Source of the DNA: an uncultured Porphyromonadaceae bacterium
GTDB taxonomy: Bacteria; Bacteroidota; Bacteroidia; Bacteroidales; Muribaculaceae
Direction of reading: 5' to 3'
NCBI GenBank assembly: GCA_947175295.1
Contig: CAMWMK010000011.1
Location: 1-55,711 of the forward strand
Length of the DNA stretch: 55,711 bases
In this document: piece by piece, positions 1 through 8,880 of the stretch
Position numbering within the stretch: the stretch's first letter is position 1
Layout of the letters: every line of letters starts with the position of its first letter
The notes under the pieces: model-generated
The model's database searches: none
Told to the model about the DNA's origin: nothing
What the model saw: only the letters and a program-made list of their open reading frames with translations
Translations under genes and position numbers: made by a program

Positions 1-77
1 TGCAGTCCCCGTCCGTCCCCGCGCACGAGAGGTAACATCTTTTTAATACGGCATGAAAAATGTGAACTTGCTATAGA

Positions 78-1028
78 TCAGTCATAATTCAGCGCAAATG
101 CTTCCTGATAAGATATAGCGGAGCGAGTGTCTTTATTCTCAATCCACCCCTTTTCAAGATGACTCGTCTGAGATATTTCTCCTGCACTCATATTTGAAAA
201 TAACGCGCATACGTTCTCAATAGTGCTCAGTTCAGACTCGTTGAGTATATTGTCCGTATTCTTGGTTGCTTCTAACTTGATACCACTATGTCCGCTTGGA
301 TAGACAAATTCCTCCATGTCAATGCCGGGGAGGGAGCTGTATAACATACCCCAGTGTTCAGGAACAGGACCAAATGGCAATGCTTTATATGTAATGCCCG
401 TTATGCCATATCCATGTTTCTTATAATGAATGAAATCAGCATAGAACAGCAGTTTATTCATTTTGGTGACAAAGGTCGAACCGATAGTTGTGATAATCAA
501 TCGAACCACATTCGCAACTTTATCGATGGATAGAGAGCGAAAGCCTGTGTATTCTGAAGGCGGTACAATAGGTTTGTAATCACCTTTCGCAGCCTCCACT
601 TTCTTTCTGATCCGTTGGTACTCCTGCTCATTCATTTCGGATTTTGAAGCCTCGACAAATGACATGAACACATCCTTCTCACGAGCTGCGATGATTGTAC
701 GGGCATTTGACACGCTTGGCACCTCCCCATCCTCATACATACGGTATTGATTTATGCCGAAACCAAGTATCTGCGCCATTTTTGCGGCGGACAAACCGTA
801 GTGTTCCCTTAATCCGGAAATCTCATCCGGGAAAGGAATGCCATGTTTGGCGCGATATTGATTATACACTTGAAAGATATTCGCTTCATCCATTTCGGTG
901 GTAGTCCACATCTCTCCGTCTTCATCAATGATTCCGGTGTGGATGTAGGAATATTCCTCTTTTCGGAAAGTAGCAGTCCTGACTTCCTGAAAGTATTTTT
1001 CTCCGGGTAACAGCTTATTGTTTTCCAT
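78..1028 (-). CDS. MqsA-like antitoxin with C-terminal Panacea (DUF4065/SocA-like) domain
   Basis: This 316-aa protein is probably the antitoxin and repressor of a type II toxin-antitoxin pair. Residues about 68-112 form an XRE-type helix-turn-helix (LREHYGLSAAKMAQILGFG, then a YEDGE turn), the same type that ends MqsA. Residues about 165-290 resemble the Panacea/DUF4065 domain, known from antitoxins of many families (KMNKLLFYADF, then YKALPFGPVPEHW). The CxxC zinc finger of classical MqsA is absent; the N-terminal 60 residues contain no cysteine. Its ATG lies 14 nt inside the end of the toxin gene, so translation is probably coupled, and the toxin-first order matches mqsRA. The assignment rests on recognised sequence patterns. 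Neutralisation by the Panacea part is inferred from the family. Confidence 0.75.
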   Translation of the reverse strand: MENNKLLPGEKYFQEVRTATFRKEEYSYIHTGIIDEDGEMWTTTEMDEANIFQVYNQYRAKHGIPFPDEISGLREHYGLSAAKMAQILGFGINQYRMYEDGEVPSVSNARTIIAAREKDVFMSFVEASKSEMNEQEYQRIRKKVEAAKGDYKPIVPPSEYTGFRSLSIDKVANVVRLIITTIGSTFVTKMNKLLFYADFIHYKKHGYGITGITYKALPFGPVPEHWGMLYSSLPGIDMEEFVYPSGHSGIKLEATKNTDNILNESELSTIENVCALFSNMSAGEISQTSHLEKGWIENKDTRSAISYQEAFALNYD

Positions 1029-1383
1029 CGCCTTTATTCTTTAATGGGTAAGACATCGGATATTCCGCTTTATGAAACGAGATACATATCGTATGGGAGT
1101 TAGGCTTTCCGAGGGTAATCTTGATGTAGACTTCATTCCCTCTCACGTCTTTGCCAAACACCCACATTTCACCTTGATTATTCAGAGCGTCCACAATCGG
1201 ACCTTCGGAATAATCATAGCAGCTCAGATTCATTATTACCTCCATTCGCTGATTAGGCGTTATACCCAACTCAATGAGGCTGTTCTGGTTTTTCTGACGG
1301 TCATCACGAAAACGTATTCCGAAGATTTTGACCTTCAGACTGAAATCCTCTAAGAATTTCTCGACTTGCTCTCTTGTAATCAT
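1015..1383 (-). CDS. MqsR-family toxin (probable mRNA interferase)
   Basis: This 122-aa protein resembles MqsR, a ribosome-independent mRNA endonuclease with a RelE-like fold. The C-terminal half matches best by eye: a WVFGK block, then EVYIKITLG and ICISFHKAE, corresponding to the VYLKIT...VSFKEK end of E. coli MqsR. I start it at the ATG at 1383 (MITREQVEKF) because a good promoter ends immediately upstream; the reading frame stays open to 1605, but that extension would be upstream of transcription. It overlaps the antitoxin by 14 nt. The predicted transcript starts within a few nt of the ATG, so the mRNA may be leaderless. Fold and activity are inferred from the family. Confidence 0.7.
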   Translation of the reverse strand: MITREQVEKFLEDFSLKVKIFGIRFRDDRQKNQNSLIELGITPNQRMEVIMNLSCYDYSEGPIVDALNNQGEMWVFGKDVRGNEVYIKITLGKPNSHTICISFHKAEYPMSYPLKNKGDGKQ

Positions 1384-1387
1384 AGTG

Positions 1388-1434
1388 CAAAGATAATAAA
1401 TCTTTATCAAAAATACAACTTTACCGTTGTATTT
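1388..1434 (-). promoter_or_regulatory. Promoter and palindromic operator of the toxin-antitoxin pair
   Basis: On the minus strand a -7 box TATCTTTG (1395-1388) follows a -33-like GTTG (1419-1416) with a 20-nt spacer. A perfect 9-bp inverted repeat, AAATACAAC (1411-1419) and GTTGTATTT (1426-1434) with a 6-bp spacer, covers the -33 box. That is the expected position for an autorepressor site. Binding by the antitoxin is inference. Confidence 0.6.
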
Positions 1435-1454
1435 GTTTGAGTAGGCAGAATTTC

Positions 1455-1541
1455 GAAAAATCAGAGAGGCGTGACTACTCGTGTTTTCATCGGCTTTTGC
1501 GTCAACACCCTCCGCCACTCCACCCCTCTGCTGCAAATATA
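1455..1541 (-). ncRNA. Candidate small structured RNA upstream of the toxin-antitoxin pair
   Basis: A -7-like TATATTTG (1541-1534, minus strand) is followed by a stretch that can fold. AGAGGGGTG (1529-1521) pairs with CACGCCTCT (1473-1465), with one G-G mismatch, and encloses GTGTT/AACAC (1508-1504 with 1485-1481). A short T-run (about 1460-1456) follows, as in an intrinsic terminator. No convincing -33 box was found. The predicted RNA is about 75 nt. Function unknown. Confidence 0.35.
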
Positions 1542-1636
1542 AAGTGTGATCATTGCGCCGAACGGATAGCCTAAATGAAAGAGCCGTGATGCTTACTGTC
1601 TTCACGATAAAAGAACTGAGATTTGACTGTCCGATA

Positions 1637-1668
1637 TTTGCATTCCTCCTTTTTTTTCGCTATATTTG
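1637..1668 (+). promoter_or_regulatory. Promoter of the SNF2 operon
   Basis: TTTG (1637-1640), a 20-nt spacer and TATATTTG (1661-1668) match the Bacteroidota primary-sigma consensus exactly. The leader to the ATG at 1788 would be about 115 nt. The rest of the 1384-1787 gap holds the toxin promoter, the candidate RNA and a 30-bp motif shared with the RhuM locus. Confidence 0.7.
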
Positions 1669-1787
1669 CGAAAAATTTGAAAATCATTAAATAATTCAAC
1701 TTTCGCGAGCTTAAGTTGATGGTTATACGGTTAAAGGATTAAGAGGTTAACTTTAACCCTTAAGTGAGCTGGCGATACTTAAACAAT

Positions 1788-4598
1788 ATGGGAGATATGC
1801 AGGAGAAAGAAGAGTTCGAAAGGTTGTTCTCATCGCTCAGGCCGCTCAGAAACGAGCGACGGGAGGGTGACGCCGACAAACGACGCAAAGCGGTGTTCAG
1901 ATTAGCGCTGAGGTTTGATGAGCCTTTTCTCCTCCTGACTTCCGAAACCAATGCCATCTCCCCTTCAGAGAGACGCCTGAAGTCGGAACTGACCCGCATA
2001 GCGGAAGTGACTACCGCAGGAGCCGGACTCTTCGACGATAAGGACAGCCTGGGCATATACGCTTCCATCTGGGACAACCCCCACCTGCTCGGCTTCATTA
2101 ACGACCAGTGCCGTGTCAATGGCCCGAAAGGCACTCCCCTCTCCTTCTCCGACACGCAGGCATATGCGGTGCTCAACGTCAGGATGCTCGACAGTATCCC
2201 GACCACATATCCCAATCTCTCGATAAAAGCCGACGACGATGAATATAAAGACGTGCACTTCCTCGACGACACCCACGCGCTTTGCGGCGACAAGGTATTC
2301 ACGCTCAAGAGCGTCGGTGAAAACTACCGTAGTATACGCCGGCTGCTCACCTCGGTTGACACAGACCTGCTCGAGAACTTCCTCACCCTCTTCCTGACAT
2401 ACGTCAGCAACATCACTCCTGAGATCAACGGGCTGCCCCCAAGGATTTCATCGCATACGGAGCATGCGCAGCCTACGCTCTTTCTGGAGAAAGTGGCGCA
2501 AGACAAGGCGCTCTATCTGCGTGTGGGCTCCATGGTGGAGTCGCTGGCCGGACACCTTCCCCCGGGCGTGACGCCCACTGTGACGGTGAGGATCGGCGAA
2601 GGAGGCAGCAGTACGATCCGAAAGGTGGAGGACTGCGACATAGAGGAACGCGCCGACCGGCTCGAAGAACTCATCATGCAGAGCGCTCCCGACCGAAACG
2701 CGAAGAAGGAAGTATACCGCGATGGATATTTCTTCATAGTGCCGGAGGAGACGGCAGGGCCGTTCCTGCTGCGCCAGCTGCCGCAGGTGCTCGAAGACTT
2801 CAAGCTCGTAGGAAGCGACAAGCTGAAGGAATACAAGGTGGTGGCAGTGCAGCCTAAGGTGAAGTTCAGGTTCTCTTCAGGCATCGACTTCCTCGAAGGA
2901 GAGGGCAACGTGGAGATAGAGGGAGAATCGTTCTCCATAGCCGACATCCTTAAGCAATACGCCTCGAAGCGATATGTGGAGCTCAGCGACGGCAACCGCG
3001 GCATAATCGACGAGAACTACATCCAGCGTCTGCAGCGACTCTTCCGCCGGCGCGACAAGGAGGGCCGAATACGGGTGACCCTCTTCGACATTGCGGAGGT
3101 GGAGGAACTCATCCAGTCGAAGGTCACAGGCCCCTTCGCCGCCCGGAGCAGAAAGGTGCTGGAGGGCTTCAACGGCCTGAAGGAGGCCAAAGCGCCGAAA
3201 TACAAGGTAGACGCCAAGCTGCGTCCCTACCAGACGGAGGGCGTGAAATGGCTCGACTATCTCTACCGCAACGAGCTCGGAGGATGCCTGGCCGACGATA
3301 TGGGCCTCGGAAAGACACTCCAGACCATCGCCCTGCTCTCAATGATATACGCCGGAAAGAAGGAGAAAGCCCCTACACTCATCATAATGCCGCGCAGCCT
3401 GCTCTTCAACTGGGAGAAAGAGCTCGCGAAGTTCGCCCCGCAGCTGACCCACTACACCTACTACGGACTCCAGCGCGACCTCGGGGAGGCGATGAAGCAG
3501 AATGTGGTGCTGACCACCTACGCCCTGGTGCGCAACGACATAGAGGAATTCAAGAAACTACGGTTCGAGTGCGTGGTGCTCGACGAGTCGCAGAACATAA
3601 AGAACTACGCGGCGCAGACCACTACGGCCGTGATGCTGCTTGAGGCCGACCATCGCTTCGCCCTGAGCGGCACGCCGATGGAAAACAACCTTACGGAGCT
3701 ATATTCGCTCTTCCGCTTCCTCAACCCCACAATGTTCGGCACGATCGACGACTTCAACGCCTCCTACACCACGCCGATACAGAAATCAGGCGACAAGGAC
3801 GCTTCGGAGAGCCTGCGCCGGAAGATATTCCCCTTCATACTCCGACGCCTGAAGAAGGACGTGCTCGACGACCTTCCCGACCGCATAGACCAGACGATCT
3901 ACGTGGAGATGACCGAAAACCAGAAGCGCCTCTACGACCAGCGCCGCCTCAGCTACAAGCAGGAGATCGACGAGGCCATCAGGCGCGACGGCGTCAACAA
4001 ATCGCAGTTTCTGCTCTTCCAGGCCCTCAGCGAGCTCAGGAGGATAGCCTCGGTGCCGGAAAGCGCATCCGACGGCCGGGTGACTTCGCCGAAGATCGAC
4101 GAGCTCGTGGAGTCGCTCGCCGCCTCGGTCAGCAACGGGCATAAGGCTGTGGTATTCTTCAATTTCCTCTCCGGCCTCGACATAGTGGCCACCCGGCTCG
4201 AAAAACTCGGAGTGCAGTTCGAGACCATGACCGGATCATTGACGGCCACGGCAAGGAAGAAGAGCGTGGAGAGGTTTCAGGCCGACCCTGACTGCATGGT
4301 GATGCTGCTGACACTGAAGACGGGAGGCGTAGGCCTAAACCTCACGGCCGCAGATACGGTCTATATATTCGAGCCGTGGTGGAACAAAGCCGCGGAGGAG
4401 CAGGCCATCAACCGCCTGCACCGCATAGGACAGAAGAAGACAGTGACCGCCTACTCGCTGATCACCATAGGGACGATAGAAGAGAAGATGCTGCAGCTGC
4501 AGGCTCAGAAGAGCGAACTCTTCGACGAGCTTATAAGCGCGGATACGGCCACCAGCAAACACCTCACGGAGAAAGACATAGACTTCATACTCTCTTAA
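1788..4598 (+). CDS. SNF2-family DEAD/DEAH-box helicase
   Basis: This protein of about 936 aa is a Swi2/Snf2-type ATPase, a family that translocates on double-stranded nucleic acid. The N-terminal half, to about residue 470, has no domain I recognise. The motor follows: motif I DDMGLGKT (Lys509), motif II DESQ (599-602) in place of the usual DEAH, motif III SGTPMENN, and a helicase-C lobe ending with motif VI RLHRIGQ (876-882). An in-frame GTG at 1764 is possible, but the ATGs at 1788 or 1797 are more likely. It has its own promoter, and the next gene starts 22 nt after its stop. No nuclease or methylase domain was seen, so the cellular role (repair, transcription recycling or defence) is open. 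Confidence 0.85.
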   Translation: MGDMQEKEEFERLFSSLRPLRNERREGDADKRRKAVFRLALRFDEPFLLLTSETNAISPSERRLKSELTRIAEVTTAGAGLFDDKDSLGIYASIWDNPHLLGFINDQCRVNGPKGTPLSFSDTQAYAVLNVRMLDSIPTTYPNLSIKADDDEYKDVHFLDDTHALCGDKVFTLKSVGENYRSIRRLLTSVDTDLLENFLTLFLTYVSNITPEINGLPPRISSHTEHAQPTLFLEKVAQDKALYLRVGSMVESLAGHLPPGVTPTVTVRIGEGGSSTIRKVEDCDIEERADRLEELIMQSAPDRNAKKEVYRDGYFFIVPEETAGPFLLRQLPQVLEDFKLVGSDKLKEYKVVAVQPKVKFRFSSGIDFLEGEGNVEIEGESFSIADILKQYASKRYVELSDGNRGIIDENYIQRLQRLFRRRDKEGRIRVTLFDIAEVEELIQSKVTGPFAARSRKVLEGFNGLKEAKAPKYKVDAKLRPYQTEGVKWLDYLYRNELGGCLADDMGLGKTLQTIALLSMIYAGKKEKAPTLIIMPRSLLFNWEKELAKFAPQLTHYTYYGLQRDLGEAMKQNVVLTTYALVRNDIEEFKKLRFECVVLDESQNIKNYAAQTTTAVMLLEADHRFALSGTPMENNLTELYSLFRFLNPTMFGTIDDFNASYTTPIQKSGDKDASESLRRKIFPFILRRLKKDVLDDLPDRIDQTIYVEMTENQKRLYDQRRLSYKQEIDEAIRRDGVNKSQFLLFQALSELRRIASVPESASDGRVTSPKIDELVESLAASVSNGHKAVVFFNFLSGLDIVATRLEKLGVQFETMTGSLTATARKKSVERFQADPDCMVMLLTLKTGGVGLNLTAADTVYIFEPWWNKAAEEQAINRLHRIGQKKTVTAYSLITIGTIEEKMLQLQAQKSELFDELISADTATSKHLTEKDIDFILS

Positions 4599-4620
4599 AA
4601 AAACGAAAACAGCAAAAGAC

Positions 4621-6504
4621 ATGGCAGAGACTAACGGGAACACAGAGTGGGAGAGCGTGAAGGCAGGAATGCTCACGCTCAAAAACGTCAGCGTGAAGGA
4701 GGCGGGACGCACCCTCTCTTCCGTCTACTCCAGAGAGCGCAACCATCTCCTCGAGCCTTTCGCCGAAATGGTGAAGGAGGGACAGATCCGGGCCTCAGAC
4801 TCATCATCGGTAAAGTTGAGGAGCTATATGCGCGACCTCTGGATGGACAACGGCCTTGACCTGATCCCGGACACCGGCCAGACACAGCTCTACAATTCAT
4901 TCGACGCCACGATGACCAACGTGGTGGCCGTGGCCAAGGCCGACAAGAGATATGAGGACGCCTGGCGCAGACTCATCACCAACCTTGAGGTGAGCTCCAT
5001 CGACATAAAGAAGCAGCTGGGCCGCGAGATAAAGGTGGCGTCGGGCTACAACTGGCACTACAGCAATTTCGCCGAGCTGCTCTTCTCCCCTCTCAACGTC
5101 ATCGACCTGAAGGAGACATATTCGCGCGACTACCGCGACTACCACCGCTACGGACAGCTGACCATGGACGTGACCACCCGCATCAAGCTCTGCGACCTCT
5201 TCTTCGGCAAGGAAATGCGGCAGCCCCACCTCTCGAAGACACTCCCCAAAGAAAAGCGCCTCACAGTCGAGGACTTCGAGCACGAAACAGCCACCGATAT
5301 CCTGACGCTGGAGGGTGTGGCCCTCAATGGATCGCTGCTGAGCGGCAACGGATCGATATCGGCGGTAGCGGTGAAGAAAGTGAAGGCCCAGACTACTATC
5401 AGCGACTTCTCCGTATCGCCGGGACAATGGCCCCTCGACCGCGTGGAACTGCTGTGCCTCACCTATTTCACCCTCCTCGCCTCCCAGAACGACGAAAGGA
5501 GCGGCATCGACATCAAGAAGCTGGCTAAGTTCACGGTGGAGTCAATGCCCAGATACATCATCGGGCCCATGTTCAGCTCATTCCTCCCCGACATGCAGGG
5601 ATTCTCGAAAAGCTGGACCGCAGGAGCATACACCTCAAGAGTGGCGGGAGCCGTAGGGCATATACTTTCGGAAGCCAAAGACCAATGGCTCAGCCTCGAC
5701 AACTTCAGGATGCAGCTCCTCTGCTGCCCCATAGAAGGGGAAACCAACTACCGCTACCTGCGCCTCTTCGACGACAACGGAAGGCGCAAAGGGAAGCCGG
5801 TCAGGAAGGCCGACAAAGAGAAGGGCATAGGGCAGCCCGCTTCCATCGACTGGGGCGAGGAGGTAGGCATGAAGTTTGCCGTGCACTGGATAAAGTATCT
5901 CTGCGCGATGGGCCTTGTGGAGATAGCGATGGACCCTGACCCGACCGGACAGGAAGGCGACCTCATGGAAGGGATGCGCTACGCAAGGCTCACTCAGCTC
6001 GGAAGATACGCCCTGCTCATCGACACCGACTACAAACCCAAAGCGCATGAAGGAGACATGGGAGTGGAATTCGACGCGCAGAACTCCATCCTGACCATCG
6101 ACCGGAAATCGCCCTACCAGATGTTTCTCGACAGGATAGCGACGAGGATTAGCCCCACACGCTTCAGGATCTCGTCCGAGACGCTTCTCAAGGGATGCAG
6201 GAACGCCTCGGAGCTCGACCAGAGGACATCCAGCCTCCAGACCATCATCGATCCCGATAAGGAGCCAGCCATAAAGGCCATCATCGAAGACGCGAAGCGC
6301 CATACCTACTGCGCCACACGCGACGGAGGATATTCGCTGCTCAGGCTCAGGGCCGACCTGCCGGGACTCCGCGAGATGATACTGACCAACAAGGAGCTGC
6401 GGGAGATGACGATCCTCGCCGGGCCTACGATGGCGCTGGTGAAGACCCATAAGATGGAGAGGTTTAACGCCATATGCGCCTCATACGGGTACCTGATGGA
6501 TTGA
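4621..6504 (+). CDS. Uncharacterised 627-aa protein coupled to the SNF2 helicase
   Basis: I do not recognise this protein. It is soluble, without signal peptide or membrane segments. Residues about 410-465 read like a winged helix (HWIKYLCAMGLVEI, then RLTQLGRYALLI). Residues about 490-627 (LTIDRKSPYQMFLDRIA through the end) recall the XPB/Ssl2-like Helicase_C_3 region of helicase-associated proteins; this is a visual resemblance only. It starts 22 nt after the SNF2 stop on the same strand, and a new promoter follows it, so the two genes probably form a closed two-gene operon. It may be a partner, loader or regulator of the helicase. Base composition is like the neighbouring core genes, not like the AT-rich cassettes. 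Confidence 0.6.
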   Translation: MAETNGNTEWESVKAGMLTLKNVSVKEAGRTLSSVYSRERNHLLEPFAEMVKEGQIRASDSSSVKLRSYMRDLWMDNGLDLIPDTGQTQLYNSFDATMTNVVAVAKADKRYEDAWRRLITNLEVSSIDIKKQLGREIKVASGYNWHYSNFAELLFSPLNVIDLKETYSRDYRDYHRYGQLTMDVTTRIKLCDLFFGKEMRQPHLSKTLPKEKRLTVEDFEHETATDILTLEGVALNGSLLSGNGSISAVAVKKVKAQTTISDFSVSPGQWPLDRVELLCLTYFTLLASQNDERSGIDIKKLAKFTVESMPRYIIGPMFSSFLPDMQGFSKSWTAGAYTSRVAGAVGHILSEAKDQWLSLDNFRMQLLCCPIEGETNYRYLRLFDDNGRRKGKPVRKADKEKGIGQPASIDWGEEVGMKFAVHWIKYLCAMGLVEIAMDPDPTGQEGDLMEGMRYARLTQLGRYALLIDTDYKPKAHEGDMGVEFDAQNSILTIDRKSPYQMFLDRIATRISPTRFRISSETLLKGCRNASELDQRTSSLQTIIDPDKEPAIKAIIEDAKRHTYCATRDGGYSLLRLRADLPGLREMILTNKELREMTILAGPTMALVKTHKMERFNAICASYGYLMD

Positions 6505-6520
6505 CAACCGCATTCCGGAG

Positions 6521-6552
6521 TTTGGAGAATTGTAGGATTTTAGCTAATTTTG
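6521..6552 (+). promoter_or_regulatory. Promoter of the M16 peptidase
   Basis: TTTG (6521-6524), 20-nt spacer, TAATTTTG (6545-6552). The ATG is 5 nt after the -7 box, so the transcript would be leaderless or nearly so. Confidence 0.65.
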
Positions 6553-6556
6553 CAAT

Positions 6557-7774
6557 ATGAACTACATTACGCATACTTTACATAACGGTCTTCGGGTGGC
6601 GGCATGCCGTACGGACGCGAAGGTGGACTACATCGGTACCGTAGTAGGAAGCGGCAGCCGCGACGAGGCGCCAGACCGCTACGGACTCGCACACTTCGTG
6701 GAGCACACTATCTTCAAGGGGACTTGGAAGCGGAAATCATCCGCCATCTCCTCTCGCATGGAGAGCATCGGAGGCGAGCTGAACGCGAGCACCTCGAAGG
6801 AAACCACCATCATATATACGAGCGCCCCGGCCGGCTACGCCGACCGGGCCATCGAGCTGCTCGCCGACATAACAGCCAATTCGCTGTTTCCGCCCCATGA
6901 GATAGAGACGGAACACGAGGTGGTGGTGGAGGAGATAAAGTCTTACCTCGACTCCCCCTCCGAGAACGTCTATGACGAATACGAGGAACGCATCTTCAAG
7001 GGCAACGCCCTCGCCCACAACATACTCGGCACCCCCGAAAGCGTGCGGTCGCTTACGGGAAGGGAGTGCCGGCAGTTTCTCGACCTCAACTATACACCCG
7101 GCAACATGGTGGTCTATATCTCCGGGCCCGACGATCCGGAGAAACTCATCAGGCGGGTGGAGAAGCATTTCGGGCTGATGAACTTCCCCTTCCGCCGCCC
7201 CCCGCGGACGGCTCCCGAGGAGCTGACGCCCTTCGACGAGGTGATCGACAACGACGGCTTTCAGGCGCATACCATCTACGGCGCACGCACCTTCAGCGCC
7301 AACGATCCGCGCCGCTTCGCGCTCTATCTGCTCAACAACTACATCGGAGGCCCGTGCATGAGCAGCCGCCTCAACAGCGAGCTCAGGGAGAAGAGGGGGC
7401 TCGTATACTCCGTAGACAGCTTCAACTCCCTCTTCAGCGACGCAGGACTCTGGAGCGTATATGTAGGCTGCGATAAGAGCAACGTGAAGAAATGCCTCTC
7501 GATAGTGAAGCGCGAGCTCGACAGGCTGGCGCAAAGCACGATGACGGAGAGGATGCTGGAGAAGATCAAGACGCAATACTGCGGGCAGCTCCTCGTCAGC
7601 ACCGACAACCGCGAGAACATGGCCATCAACATGGGAAAGAGCCTGCTGCTGCGCGGCGCGATCCACGACACGGAGCACACCGCCGAGCGTATACGGGCCG
7701 TAACGGCCGAGGAGCTAAGGCAGGTGGCCGAACTCCTCAGTCCCGCCCGCTGCTCGCGACTCACACTCCTCTAA
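6557..7774 (+). CDS. M16-family (insulinase/processing-peptidase type) zinc peptidase
   Basis: This 405-aa protein is a single-unit M16B-type metallopeptidase. The inverted zinc motif HFVEH is at residues 46-50, with Glu126 at the right distance as third ligand, so the active site appears complete. An M16 C-terminal domain follows (GGPCMSSRLNSELREKRGL and after). No signal peptide is visible, so it is probably cytoplasmic or a processing enzyme; substrates of bacterial M16B proteins are mostly unknown. It has its own promoter, with the start codon almost at the transcript start. A repeat element separates it from dusB. Confidence 0.88.
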   Translation: MNYITHTLHNGLRVAACRTDAKVDYIGTVVGSGSRDEAPDRYGLAHFVEHTIFKGTWKRKSSAISSRMESIGGELNASTSKETTIIYTSAPAGYADRAIELLADITANSLFPPHEIETEHEVVVEEIKSYLDSPSENVYDEYEERIFKGNALAHNILGTPESVRSLTGRECRQFLDLNYTPGNMVVYISGPDDPEKLIRRVEKHFGLMNFPFRRPPRTAPEELTPFDEVIDNDGFQAHTIYGARTFSANDPRRFALYLLNNYIGGPCMSSRLNSELREKRGLVYSVDSFNSLFSDAGLWSVYVGCDKSNVKKCLSIVKRELDRLAQSTMTERMLEKIKTQYCGQLLVSTDNRENMAINMGKSLLLRGAIHDTEHTAERIRAVTAEELRQVAELLSPARCSRLTLL

Positions 7775-7791
7775 TGAATGCACAAAGCAAA

Positions 7792-7841
7792 ATTCATAAT
7801 GCATGATCAGCTACGCACAACAACCACTATGCATTATGAAT
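7792..7841. repeat. Short inverted-repeat element (ATG-rich family)
   Basis: A perfect 13-bp inverted repeat, ATTCATAATGCAT (7792-7804) and its complement (7829-7841), encloses 24 bp that include AGCTACGCA. The same arm sequence and AGCTACGCA recur at 27157-27290. A short direct repeat of ATGAATC follows up to the dusB start. Confidence 0.6.
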
Positions 7842-7859
7842 CATGAATCATGAATTGAT

Positions 7860-8849
7860 ATGAAGATCGACAAGATAGATTTAGGAGAGCGTCCCGTGAT
7901 GCTCGCTCCGATGGAAGACGTGACCGACCCTTCGTTCAGGCTGATATGCCGGGAGCAGGGCGCGGCTATGGTCTACACTGAGTTCGTGTCGGCCGAAGCG
8001 CTTGTGCGCAACATCAACTCCACTACCCGCAAACTGACGATCGACGACCGGGAACGCCCCGTGGCGATACAGATCTACGGCCGCGAACCGGAGGCCATGG
8101 TGGAGGCGGCAAAGATGGTGGAGCAGGCACGGCCCGACATCCTCGACATCAATTTCGGCTGCCCCGTGAAGAAGGTGGCGGCGAAGGGCGCCGGGGCAGG
8201 AATGCTCCGCAATCCCGAGAAGATGCTCGCGATCACCAAGGCCGTGGTGGATGCCGTAGATATCCCCGTGACAGTCAAGACACGCCTCGGATGGGACTGC
8301 GAGAACAAGATAATCACCGATCTGGCGCCCCGCCTGCAGGACTGCGGCATAAAGGCGCTGACCATCCACGGCAGAACCCGCTCGCAGATGTATACCGGCG
8401 AGGCCGACTGGACCCTCATCGGGGAAGTGAAGGCCGATCCCCGCATCGAGATCCCCATCATAGGCAACGGCGACATCAAGACCGCCGAGCAGGCAAAACG
8501 CGCTTTCGACACTTATGGAGTAGACGGCGTGATGATAGGCCGGGCGAGCTTCGGAGCGCCATGGATCTTCCGCGAAGTGAAGGAATACATCCAGGCCGGA
8601 ACGCTCCCCGAAATCTCTGACGAGGAGAAATTCGCCCTTCTGCGCAGGCAGATACGGGAATCGATCGACCGCATCGACGAATACCGGGGAATACTCCACA
8701 TCAGGCGCCATCTGGCGGCCACTCCCCTGCTGAAGGGAATCCCCGACTTCAGGGAGACAAGGATACGCCTGCTCCGCGCCGAGACGGAAAAGGAACTGGA
8801 GGGCATCCTCCAGGAGATAGAAGAGCGTTTCTTCCGACACTCTATATAA
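7860..8849 (+). CDS. dusB: tRNA-dihydrouridine synthase DusB
   Basis: This 329-aa FMN enzyme reduces uridine to dihydrouridine in tRNA. The N-terminal TIM barrel opens with LAPMEDVTDPSFR and carries the family signature DINFGCPVKKVAAKGAGAG with the catalytic Cys101. The phosphate/FMN region (IGNGDIK, GVMIGRASFGAPWIF) is present, and a helical RNA-binding domain ends the protein. Length is typical. It is followed 31 nt later by the GIN-domain gene on the same strand, so the two may be cotranscribed. Confidence 0.93.
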   Translation: MKIDKIDLGERPVMLAPMEDVTDPSFRLICREQGAAMVYTEFVSAEALVRNINSTTRKLTIDDRERPVAIQIYGREPEAMVEAAKMVEQARPDILDINFGCPVKKVAAKGAGAGMLRNPEKMLAITKAVVDAVDIPVTVKTRLGWDCENKIITDLAPRLQDCGIKALTIHGRTRSQMYTGEADWTLIGEVKADPRIEIPIIGNGDIKTAEQAKRAFDTYGVDGVMIGRASFGAPWIFREVKEYIQAGTLPEISDEEKFALLRRQIRESIDRIDEYRGILHIRRHLAATPLLKGIPDFRETRIRLLRAETEKELEGILQEIEERFFRHSI

Positions 8850-8880
8850 ACAGGATAAAACAAGAAACAGAAAAAAAGGT

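Noticed and set aside
1480..1530. tRNA-Ser-like gene
   Set aside because: No acceptor stem, anticodon arm or TTC loop can be formed.
1384..1605. 74-residue N-terminal extension of the toxin
   Set aside because: It lies upstream of the promoter and over the candidate RNA; MITREQ at 1383 is the natural start.
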